A DNA stretch of 64,000 nt. It comes from DATBAT01 sp963824805. GTDB lineage: Bacteria > Acidobacteriota > Terriglobia > Terriglobales > Acidobacteriaceae. The notes beneath the pieces are model-generated. The model had not been told where the DNA came from. It saw nothing but the letters and a program-made list of their open reading frames with translations, and made no database searches. Position 1 is the stretch's first letter, and each line of letters starts with the position of its first letter. Location of the stretch: assembly GCA_963824805.1 (NCBI GenBank), contig CAWGQZ010000082.1, forward strand, positions 62,001-126,000. The letters are read 5' to 3'. The position numbers and the translations under genes were made by a program. Of this stretch, positions 43,831 through 51,346 are shown one piece after another.

Positions 43831-44358
43831 GTGCGCAAGGTTTCTCTGGTAACGTTGGTGTTATTAGCGCTGGCGGGGATAGCTGGCGCCCAAGTACCCA
43901 AAGGTAACATTTTCGGCGGATACTCCTTCGCCAAAGCCGATATCGGCGGAGGCGACCGCACTAACCTCAACGGATGGAACGGTTCTCTGGAAGGCAAGAT
44001 TTTCCCGTTTGTGGGAATTGTTGCCGATGTCAGCGGCCATTACGGCAGTCAAGATTTTGGCGGAGTGACCGGAGATGGCCGCCTTCTGACCGCAGTATTT
44101 GGACCAAGAGTTTCATTCTCCGTAGGGAAAATTAGGCCCTTCGCCGAAGCTATGTTCGGTGTCTCCCACCTCAAGCTAGATTTCCCGGGATCTTCGCCTT
44201 CGGACACTTCCTTTGCCAGCGTCTATGGTGGTGGCATCGACTATCACTTAGTGCCCTTTCTTGCCTGGAGAGTAGAGGCCGACGCGCTTCGAACCAGCTT
44301 TGGCAATGGCACGCAGAATAATTTCCGATTGTCGACTGGTCTCGTCTTCAATTTCTGA
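43831..44358 (+). CDS. Small outer-membrane beta-barrel protein
   Basis: 175 residues from GTG 43831 (aggggagg upstream). Signal peptide VRKVSLVTLVLLALAGIAG, then alternating beta strands (GNIFGGYSFAKADIGG, NGSLEGKIFPFVGIVADVSG, FGPRVSFSVGKIRPFAEAMF, YGGGIDYHLVPFLAWRVEA), ending in FRLSTGLVFNF with a C-terminal Phe as in outer-membrane barrels. Eight strands, like OmpA/OmpX-type domains. The specific role is unknown. It ends six bases from a convergent glycosyltransferase. Confidence 0.82.
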   Translation: MRKVSLVTLVLLALAGIAGAQVPKGNIFGGYSFAKADIGGGDRTNLNGWNGSLEGKIFPFVGIVADVSGHYGSQDFGGVTGDGRLLTAVFGPRVSFSVGKIRPFAEAMFGVSHLKLDFPGSSPSDTSFASVYGGGIDYHLVPFLAWRVEADALRTSFGNGTQNNFRLSTGLVFNF

Positions 44359-44364
44359 GGAACG

Positions 44365-45093
44365 TTAGGCCTGCCAGTATTTATGATCTCGCAGGAAGAA
44401 CCGCTGGTTCCATGAATTCATCGCTGTGGTGAGGAACAGCCGCGCCACGCGGAAGCGCCCCATCTTTTGCAGGCGGCGGTTGGTAGTGCAAACCCCGCCG
44501 CGAACGATGCGGAACTTATTGCGCTTCACTTGCTTGCTCAAGAGATAATCTTCGGCGAATCCAGCTCTTTCGTTGAAGCCACCAAGCTCAACAAAACGGT
44601 CCTTCTGGAAAAGCATGAACATCCCTGTGCTAAAGGGATGATGAATGCAGGATAGGTATTGGAATAGATCGTTCACCAGATAAAACAAGCGATCCATCAG
44701 GCTGCCGTCGCGGCAAAGTACGTTTGTAGTGACGCAGTGCAGATCGTGCCTACGTGCCGCCTCCATCGAACGCCGAATCAAAGTATCGGATGAGAGTTCG
44801 ATATCCGCATCGAGAAATAAGATGTAGGGAGTGGTCGTGCCGGCTGCGCCTGCATTTCTTCCGGCGGACGGCATTCCGCCCGGAATCACGCAAACCTGTA
44901 ACCGGTCGCGAAATTTAAGGACCTCTTCTGCGGTTCCATCGCTTGAGCCTGCGTCAGCTACTAATATTTTCGTATTCTGCATCCTCGAGTAGTCCTGGCT
45001 CACCAGCGAGTTCAGCAACCGCGGTATCAGCTTGGCTTCGTTCTTCGCAGGAATCACGATCGTCAACTCGCTCAGATTCTCGTTTGAATTCAT
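44365..45093 (-). CDS. Family 2 glycosyltransferase
   Basis: A 242-residue GT2 enzyme: ELTIVIPAKNEAKLIPRLLN, KILVADAGSSDGTAEEV, PSAGRNAGA, YILFLDADIELSS (catalytic DxD) and GGFNERAGFAEDYLLSKQVK. The basic C-terminal part may bind the membrane surface. Start chosen at ATG 45093, because earlier in-frame codons encode Ala/Ser-rich sequence antisense-like to the phosphatase domain. It overlaps the metallophosphatase gene by 140 bases on the same strand, implying co-expression. Acceptor unknown. Confidence 0.82.
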   Translation of the reverse strand: MNSNENLSELTIVIPAKNEAKLIPRLLNSLVSQDYSRMQNTKILVADAGSSDGTAEEVLKFRDRLQVCVIPGGMPSAGRNAGAAGTTTPYILFLDADIELSSDTLIRRSMEAARRHDLHCVTTNVLCRDGSLMDRLFYLVNDLFQYLSCIHHPFSTGMFMLFQKDRFVELGGFNERAGFAEDYLLSKQVKRNKFRIVRGGVCTTNRRLQKMGRFRVARLFLTTAMNSWNQRFFLRDHKYWQA

Positions 45094-45772
45094 GGATGCG
45101 TACTCCTTTGTCGCCCACAGAGATGTAAGTCGGGGTTGCGTCGGTCCAACAGCCGGTATTGTAGTACTCGATCCCGTGGTGCTCGCGGTAAAGGGCCGCA
45201 TGGGTATGGCCGCAGAAGACGCGGTCGACGCCGCGTAACCGTGCATGGCCAAGTGCACCTTCGGCAACTTTGGTGGAGAGCCGTAGCCAGCGGGTGTTCA
45301 TCCGATCGAGAAAGCGGGAAAAGCATTTTCCGGTGAAGGCCAACTTTTGCAGTTGCAGATGGAGAAATGAGTTCACATGGCTTAGGACCAGGTTGTTGAC
45401 CACGAACCGGTCAAATTGATGTCCGTGGATCGCCAGGTGGTGGCGTCCGGCGTACTGCCAACCATATTCCTGATATACCTTCACACCCACCAGGTGGGAC
45501 ATCACCGCGCTTAATCCCTGATCGTGATTGCCCTCGACCCACACCACTTCGATGGCGCGCTTTGGATTGGAGAGCTTGCGGATGTAGCCGAGGAATTTCC
45601 AATGCTCTTTGGTTAGGCGGCGAAAGTTGAGATCGCAAAAGATGTCCCCGAGTAGAATCAGGCGGCGGAAGGTGTTTTGCCGTAACATGCGAATTGCGTC
45701 TTCGGCACGGCTGATGTCTGATCCGAGATGCAGATCGGACAAGATAAGCGTGTCATAAACCGCGATACTCAC
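44954..45772 (-). CDS. Metallophosphoesterase (LpxH-like)
   Basis: 272 residues with a complete calcineurin-type metal site: LILSDLHLGSD, LLGDIFCDL, WVEGNHD, AIHGHQFD and CGHTHAALY. The layout resembles UDP-2,3-diacylglucosamine hydrolase LpxH and its relatives, acting at the inner membrane in lipid A synthesis, but assignment to that exact reaction is not proven. The domain proper ends near IHEFK; the last 40 residues are charged, unlike the family, and are encoded in the overlap with the following glycosyltransferase gene. Confidence 0.82.
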   Translation of the reverse strand: MSIAVYDTLILSDLHLGSDISRAEDAIRMLRQNTFRRLILLGDIFCDLNFRRLTKEHWKFLGYIRKLSNPKRAIEVVWVEGNHDQGLSAVMSHLVGVKVYQEYGWQYAGRHHLAIHGHQFDRFVVNNLVLSHVNSFLHLQLQKLAFTGKCFSRFLDRMNTRWLRLSTKVAEGALGHARLRGVDRVFCGHTHAALYREHHGIEYYNTGCWTDATPTYISVGDKGVRIHEFKRESERVDDRDSCEERSQADTAVAELAGEPGLLEDAEYENISS

Positions 45773-45837
45773 GCTTCCAGTTTAGGTATGGAATGTTACG
45801 GGATGATTAAGTTTGCACTAAAAATTGTGCAACCGAG

Positions 45838-46119
45838 TTATGTCTTAGCAGGCGGAGCGACATATTCCTTCGGCATGACCGTGCCCTCGCCGAAGAAGAA
45901 CTGTTGCATTTGCTTCACGATGGCTTCCTGATCTTCGCGTCGCGACGGATTCAAACGGTACTCGTTCAGCAAGATCTTGCAGTATTCGGTCCACATCTTC
46001 CAGGCGTCCTGGGAGACGTGATCGTAGATCCTCTGTCCCAGCTCGGTGTCAAAGGGCGGTTCATCGAGCCCGGGAAGCTCCTTGTGGAGTTTGGCGCAAA
46101 GGACCTTGTGCTCGGCCAT
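45838..46119 (-). CDS. yggX: Fe(II)-trafficking/oxidative protection protein YggX
   Basis: 93 residues matching the YggX family: conserved Cys in HKVLCAKLHKELPGLDEPPF, then IYDHVSQDAWKMWTEYCKIL, LLNEYRLNPSRREDQEAI and MQQFFFGEG. YggX protects iron-sulfur clusters from oxidation and takes part in iron handling in the cytoplasm. Full length for the family. Stands alone between the phosphatase and the biotin carboxylase gene. Confidence 0.93.
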   Translation of the reverse strand: MAEHKVLCAKLHKELPGLDEPPFDTELGQRIYDHVSQDAWKMWTEYCKILLNEYRLNPSRREDQEAIVKQMQQFFFGEGTVMPKEYVAPPAKT

Positions 46120-46193
46120 CTTTAATCGTTCCTCTCAGTCTTATTGGAAATATCTTACACGGTCTGGGTGCAGATCAGAACAGCAACCACTGT

Positions 46194-46270
46194 CACGGAT
46201 TTTCACGGATCTACCCATTTTAAGAATCAAATCTCTTTCCTCATATCCGCGACGATCCATGAAATCCGTG
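46194..46270. repeat. Inverted repeat upstream of biotin carboxylase gene
   Basis: cacggattttcacggatc (46194-46211) faces gatccatgaaatccgtg (46254-46270), arms about 17 bases with few mismatches and a 42-base spacer. The aaatccgtg motif is common in dispersed elements of this type of genome. Confidence 0.5.
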
Positions 46271-46308
46271 GCTCGATTCACTCTTGCTCGGCTATGATCG
46301 AGTCGCGC

Positions 46309-47793
46309 ATGTTCAAAAAGATTTTGATCGCCAACCGGGGAGAGATTGCCGTCCGAGTCATCCGGGCCTGCCGCGAAATGAGCATCGATTCGGTTGCGGT
46401 CTACTCCGACGTCGACCGCGCTGCTCTGGCGGTTCTCAAAGCCGACGAGGCCTACCGGCTTGGCCCGTCGCCGGCAGCCGAGTCTTACTTGAATATCGAG
46501 AAAATCCTTGAAGTAGCGACCCGATGTGGTGCTGACGCTATCCATCCGGGTTACGGGTTTCTTTCTGAAAATTCCAAATTTGCGCAAGCCTGCGCGGATG
46601 CGGGGATCAAATTCATCGGACCATCCGCCGCCTCGATGGAAATGATGGGATCAAAAACACGCGCCCGCCAAAATATGGACCGCAGCGGGATCCCCTTCGT
46701 TCCCGGAACATCTCGCGGGCTCGATTCTCCGGAGCAAGCGAAAGAAGTAGCAGAGAAGATCGGTTATCCGATCATGCTGAAGGCTGCGGCCGGGGGCGGC
46801 GGGAAAGGCATGCGTCTGGTAGCTTCCTCCTCAGAACTTAAAGAGTCGCTGGAATCGGCACGAAGCGAAGCACTTCGGGCATTCGGCAGCGATGAAGTCT
46901 ACATCGAGAAGGCCATCATCAATCCTCGCCACATCGAGATGCAGATTTTGGCCGACGAGCAAGGAAACATTGTGTATTTAGGCGAGCGTGAGTGCTCACT
47001 CCAGCGCCGTCATCAGAAAGTTTTGGAGGAATCGCCTTCGCCGGTCGTCGACCCCGACCTGCGCCGCCGCATGGGCGAGATTGCGGTTCGCGTGGCGAAG
47101 GCTGCCGGCTACGCGAATGCCGGCACCATTGAATTTCTGGTCGACGAGCACAAAAACTTTTACTTTCTGGAAATGAACACTCGTCTGCAAGTCGAGCATC
47201 CAGTCACCGAATTGGTCACAGGCCTCGATCTAGTCCAATTGCAAATTCGCATCGCCGCCGGAGAGCCCCTGCCGTTTCGCCAGGAAGACATACGACTGCG
47301 CGGCCACGCCATCGAGTGCCGCATCTACGCCGAAGATCCGGAGAACAATTATTTCCCCAGCCCCGGGAGGATTACAGCGCTGCACGAGCCATCGGGCCCG
47401 GGCATCCGGCTCGACAGTGGCATCTACGACGGCTGGAATGTGCCTATCGACTACGATCCGCTGCTGGCGAAGCTCATTGCCTTTGCCACCGACCGGGCTC
47501 AAGCCACAGGCCGGCTCTTGCGCGCGGTCGAAGATTATTTCGTCGGCGGTATAACCACAAATCTATCGTTGTTTCGGACGATTCTGTCCGACGGCGATTT
47601 CCAGGCGGGGAAATTTCACACCTCGTATCTGGACAATCTGCTGAAATCCAAATCGTCGACGCACGGCAAAGAGGCCGCAATTGCTGCTATTGCGGCAGGG
47701 CTGTTTTCTGCCCTCGATCCCGTGCCGGGTAAGAGCCAAATTGATAAGTCTTCGGGGTGGAAACGGATTGCGAGGTCAGAGGCCTTGCAGTAA
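46309..47793 (+). CDS. accC: Biotin carboxylase subunit of acetyl-/acyl-CoA carboxylase
   Basis: ATP-dependent carboxylation of biotin on the carrier protein encoded next. 494 residues: FKKILIANRGEIAVRVIRAC, ADAIHPGYGFLSEN, KAAAGGGGKGMRLV (ATP-binding), YIEKAIINPRHIEMQIL, ERECSLQRRHQKVLEESPSP, FLEMNTRLQVEHPVTE and GHAIECRIYAEDP. ATG 46309 is the clear start. Together with the adjacent biotin protein it forms a split alpha subunit; an acyl-CoA (for example propionyl-CoA) carboxylase is as likely as acetyl-CoA carboxylase because no carboxyltransferase gene is in the window. Confidence 0.94.
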   Translation: MFKKILIANRGEIAVRVIRACREMSIDSVAVYSDVDRAALAVLKADEAYRLGPSPAAESYLNIEKILEVATRCGADAIHPGYGFLSENSKFAQACADAGIKFIGPSAASMEMMGSKTRARQNMDRSGIPFVPGTSRGLDSPEQAKEVAEKIGYPIMLKAAAGGGGKGMRLVASSSELKESLESARSEALRAFGSDEVYIEKAIINPRHIEMQILADEQGNIVYLGERECSLQRRHQKVLEESPSPVVDPDLRRRMGEIAVRVAKAAGYANAGTIEFLVDEHKNFYFLEMNTRLQVEHPVTELVTGLDLVQLQIRIAAGEPLPFRQEDIRLRGHAIECRIYAEDPENNYFPSPGRITALHEPSGPGIRLDSGIYDGWNVPIDYDPLLAKLIAFATDRAQATGRLLRAVEDYFVGGITTNLSLFRTILSDGDFQAGKFHTSYLDNLLKSKSSTHGKEAAIAAIAAGLFSALDPVPGKSQIDKSSGWKRIARSEALQ

Positions 47794-47802
47794 AGGCAGC
47801 CC

Positions 47803-48297
47803 ATGATTTACGACATCAGCATCGAAGGCAAAACCCACCGGGTGGAAGTTCTACGCTCAAACGGTGGATGGATTTGCAAACTGGACGGCGAAGATATTTC
47901 GGTAAATGTCAGCCCAGCCGGTGAGAGTGTCTTGTCCCTGCTGGTCGAGGGAAAATCGTACGAGGTGAAACGCGAGAGCGGGCCAACCGGCATGCACATT
48001 TGGGTGGGGAGCAACCGCTATGCTGCCGAACTTAGCGATCCACGCTCGCTGCGGAACCGGCGCGGCGAAGCTGAAGCAGCTGGACCCCGCAAACTGCTTG
48101 CCCCTATGCCGGGAAAAGTGGTCCGCGTGTTGGTCGAGGAACACGCCGAGGTGGGAGCAGGGCAAGGCCTGGTTGTGGTGGAAGCGATGAAAATGCAGAA
48201 CGAGATTAAATCGCCGAAGAAGGGCATCGTGCAGAAATTAACGGCTGCCGTCGGTGCCAGCGTCAACGCCGGCGACGTACTGGCGATCGTCGACTAG
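47803..48297 (+). CDS. Biotin carboxyl carrier protein
   Basis: 164 residues. The C-terminal biotinyl domain has the biotin-accepting Lys in VVVEAMKMQNEI, preceded by KLLAPMPGKVVRVLVEEHAE and ending SVNAGDVLAIVD. The N-terminal half (YDISIEGKTHRVEVLRSNGG) is a beta-rich domain like the linker domain of acyl-CoA carboxylase alpha subunits, rather than the classic AccB N-terminus. It starts nine bases after accC stops, so the two are an operon; this supports an acyl-CoA carboxylase. Confidence 0.92.
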   Translation: MIYDISIEGKTHRVEVLRSNGGWICKLDGEDISVNVSPAGESVLSLLVEGKSYEVKRESGPTGMHIWVGSNRYAAELSDPRSLRNRRGEAEAAGPRKLLAPMPGKVVRVLVEEHAEVGAGQGLVVVEAMKMQNEIKSPKKGIVQKLTAAVGASVNAGDVLAIVD

Positions 48298-48300
48298 GTC

Positions 48301-49369
48301 CTACAGCACTCCATTATTGCCCAGCACCTTGGCTGCATAGAAATTTTCTACCTTGGCGTCATCCCGCATTACTTCTTCATAAGCCCCGCGCAAGAGTTGC
48401 TCCCGCCGCTCGCGCAACTGCGACCGGATCGCCTGTTGCACCCGCGGGTCGGAAAGCTGCTGCTGTCCTGCAGGTTCCTTGGCAATCAGCTTCACGATTC
48501 GGAATCCGGCGGCCTGCTTGTTCATCGGGTTGATCACAGGGATCACGGGGCTATATTGCCCCGGCTTAAGCTTCATCACGATGTCTCGGGTGGTGGGGTC
48601 GGTATTGCGCAAAGCCGACTCAGGGGTAAATCCGAGGTCGCCGCCATTGCCGGAGGTTTCTGGGTCTTCGGAGTAGTTTGACGCCAGCGCACTGAAGTCG
48701 TCGCCGCTGTCGAGCCGGTTGGATATCATCTGAATCTTCTTGCGGGCGTCGCCCTCGTTTTGTGCCTTGTCGTTCTTCTGATTGTGCACCTGGGGATTCG
48801 GTGTGGTCGTCACCCATATGTGCGCCAGATGATATTGCGTCTCGATAAAGTTGAATTCCGAGCGATGGGCGTTGTAGTAGTTGGTGATGTCCTGATCGGA
48901 GACGCTGATCTTCGACGTGATTTCTTTGTTTAAAACTTTTTCTACGGTGAGCGAGCGCCGAACCTCGCGCTTGAAATCGTCCATCGTGATCTTCTTCTCT
49001 TTGAGCCGGGCATCGAACTGTTCATTGGTAAAGGGCGATTTGATCTCGCTCAGTTTGCGGTCAACTTCGTCGTCGGTGGCGAGAAGCCCCAGCTTCTCCG
49101 CGCGGCGCATGAGGATTTCGTTGTCGATTAACTGGCGCAAAATGCCAAGCCGTAGGCTGGTAGCCTGTTCGCCGCTAAGTTTCTGCTCGCTTTCCGATTG
49201 CTGGTTCTCGTAGTACTTTTCCAGATCGGCACGGTAAATCTTGCGGCCATCGACAGAAGCCACGACATCGTCATCGCCGGCCTTTTTGCCGCAAGCGGCT
49301 GCCAGCGTCAGCAACGCCGCAGTTACGCGCGACGGCTAGTGCGCGGCAGACTTGTCGTTTTGTTTTCAA
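48301..49369 (-). CDS. SurA-like peptidyl-prolyl isomerase lipoprotein, N-terminal frameshift
   Basis: A parvulin-type PPIase and periplasmic chaperone for outer-membrane proteins. The main frame has a SurA_N-like helical part (LRLGILRQLIDNEILMRRAE) and a PpiC domain with YHLAHIWVTTT, DDFSALASNYSEDPETSGNG, GDLGFTPESAL and AGFRIVKLIAKE. The frame is open only back to a stop before LLTLAAACGKK. A TTG at 49369 with ggagga just upstream encodes MKTKRQVCRALAVAR, which, joined with one base removed near 49325, makes a proper lipoprotein signal with Cys in AAACGKK. So one extra base is likely. Confidence 0.85.
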
Positions 49370-49444
49370 TCTATCCTCCACATGGCCGGAGCCACAAGTT
49401 CGGCCGACCTCGGGAGATCCCCACTCATTTGAAACGAATATAGG

Positions 49445-50386
49445 TCAGTTGCCTGGCGTAGGCGGCGCGGCCGGCGGGTGTGCGGGCACCGCCACTCCAG
49501 CTTGTTGCAAAGCGCGATCAAGCACGGCGCGAACCTCCTCAATCGGAAGTGCGCCATCGATTTTCTCGCCGTTCACGAACATGGTCGGAGTCGCTTCTAC
49601 TCCGAGTGTTTCGGCTTCGTGCATCGACGCTTTTACTGCGGTCTCATCCTGCGCTTTGATGCAGGCCTGTAACTTGGTGGCGTCTACACTCTGCTGCTGG
49701 CCTTGCTTAAGTGCGAGGGCATCCAGCGCGGCGAACTGGGCGTCGTGGCTTTTCTCGCTTCCGATCTGTTTCTGATTTTGGTGCAGGTAGTCGGCGTATT
49801 GCCAGTAAGCCTCGTTACTCTGCGCGGCCAGGCAGTTCGCATCCACGGCTGCATGCATTGCCCAGGGATGAATTTCCACCAGTGGAAAATCTTTATAAAT
49901 GAACTCTACCCGGTCGCCGTATTCTTTCAACAGGCCCGGAAAAAGATTCTGGTGCATGCGTGAACAGTATGGACATTGAAAGTCATCGAAGTTCACCGCG
50001 ACGACCTTCGCATCTTTGTTCCCTCGAACCGGACGGGCTTTGACGTCGATTTTCTTCATCACGTCCGCGTAAGGATCGGCGGTCAGATCCATCTTGTTCA
50101 ACCGAGCAAGCGTTTTTCCGTCCCGCGAAAGAAGGAAATCGAACGCCTGCTTCTTTCCTCCGCTATCAAATGTGACCGTCAAAGCGTCGTAATTAGGGAA
50201 CTCACTTGGCTTCAGGGGGCTTAAAACCACCTTTACTTGGGGTGGAATATTGTAGTGACTGCGCACCTGGCGTTCGATGCGTTGGGCCATCTCCGGTGAG
50301 GTCGACTGGGCAGAGCAGCCCGCGCAAACCATGAGAAAAGCCACTAATGACCGCTGGAATAGAGACACTAGAAACCGCCTATGCAT
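49445..50386 (-). CDS. DsbA-like thioredoxin lipoprotein
   Basis: 313 residues. Signal with lipobox LMVCAGCSAQ, then a 90-residue N-terminal domain (VKVVLSPLKPSEFPNYDALT), then a DsbA/thioredoxin domain: NFDDFQCPYCSRMHQNLFPG (CPYC active site), YKDFPLVEIHPWAMHAAV, and the cis-Pro region VEATPTMFVNGEKIDGALP. It probably catalyses disulfide exchange in the periplasm, membrane-anchored. Start at ATG 50386 fits the signal; an upstream in-frame start would add 24 unlike residues. Ends in a Pro/Ala-rich tail. Confidence 0.9.
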   Translation of the reverse strand: MHRRFLVSLFQRSLVAFLMVCAGCSAQSTSPEMAQRIERQVRSHYNIPPQVKVVLSPLKPSEFPNYDALTVTFDSGGKKQAFDFLLSRDGKTLARLNKMDLTADPYADVMKKIDVKARPVRGNKDAKVVAVNFDDFQCPYCSRMHQNLFPGLLKEYGDRVEFIYKDFPLVEIHPWAMHAAVDANCLAAQSNEAYWQYADYLHQNQKQIGSEKSHDAQFAALDALALKQGQQQSVDATKLQACIKAQDETAVKASMHEAETLGVEATPTMFVNGEKIDGALPIEEVRAVLDRALQQAGVAVPAHPPAAPPTPGN

Positions 50387-50480
50387 AGGAAGGTAAAGAA
50401 CGATTATCTCATAGGGAAAGTGCCGAAATGTGGCGTGGTCGCACCTGTCAGTGCGCAACCAACGGCAGAGTAGGCAAGAG

Positions 50481-51323
50481 CTAACCTCCCCGCCCGATCT
50501 CTGTCACCGGCAACAAGGCATTCATCGATCCGGAGCGGAAGCCCTCCATATCAAGGGTAACGAACGTGAAGCCAAGCGCTTTGAAGATTCGGGTAAATTC
50601 GGCGGCCATCTCAGGGGTCAGCGCACGTGGCAGCTCTTCGCGGGCGATTTCTATGCGCACGATGTCTCCATGATGCCTCACCCGGTATTGCCGGAAGCCC
50701 AGTGTGCGAAGCGCATCCTCTCCCTGCTCAACCATGCTCAGATTTTCGCGGGTCACCGGACGACCGTATTCAATGCGCGACGACAGGCACGCCGAAGCTG
50801 GCTTGTCCCAAATGCGAAGTCCGGCGGCTCGCGCTAACAAGCGAATGTCCTGTTTGGTAAGTCCAGCGTCCAGCAAAGGTGCAGCCACCGCGTGTTGTCG
50901 GGCTGCCGCTTGTCCGGGGCGAAAGTCACCTTGATCGTCGACGTTCACGCCATATGCAATCGAATGGTATCCGTGCTGCTCGCGGAAATCCTCCATCACC
51001 GTGAACAGTTCGTCTTTGCAATGGAAACAGCGCTTGCCGTCATTGCGAATGTACTCGGGACGATCCAGTTCTTCGGTGGCGATTACCTCGAGAGGGATGT
51101 CTTGCTCGTGGGCGAACGCGACCGCATCTGCCAATTGTGCCCGCGCCAGACTGGCGGAATCTGCGATTACCGCCAGCATGTCCTCGCCCACAGCGCGATG
51201 GGCTGCCCATGCCAGAAAAGCGGAATCAACCCCACCGGAGTAAGCCACTAATGTTCGTCCCAAGGCGCGTAGTTGAGACTCCAACTGGGCCTGCTTGGCA
51301 GCGAGTTCGGCGGTCAAAGGCAC
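50481..51323 (-). CDS. larE: ATP-dependent sacrificial sulfur transferase LarE
   Basis: LarE moves sulfur to pyridinium dicarboxylate during synthesis of the nickel-pincer cofactor of lactate racemase. 280 residues: PP-loop VAYSGGVDSAFLAW, NDGKRCFHCKDELF, and the sacrificial Cys in KPASACLSSRIEYGRPVT (near residue 180). The C-terminal part (YRVRHHGDIVRIEIAREELP) matches the family. LarB, LarC and LarA genes are not in the window. It is downstream of lptD by 23 bases on the same strand. Confidence 0.92.
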   Translation of the reverse strand: MPLTAELAAKQAQLESQLRALGRTLVAYSGGVDSAFLAWAAHRAVGEDMLAVIADSASLARAQLADAVAFAHEQDIPLEVIATEELDRPEYIRNDGKRCFHCKDELFTVMEDFREQHGYHSIAYGVNVDDQGDFRPGQAAARQHAVAAPLLDAGLTKQDIRLLARAAGLRIWDKPASACLSSRIEYGRPVTRENLSMVEQGEDALRTLGFRQYRVRHHGDIVRIEIAREELPRALTPEMAAEFTRIFKALGFTFVTLDMEGFRSGSMNALLPVTEIGRGG

Positions 51324-51346
51324 CTGTTTATCTTATAAGAAACGCG

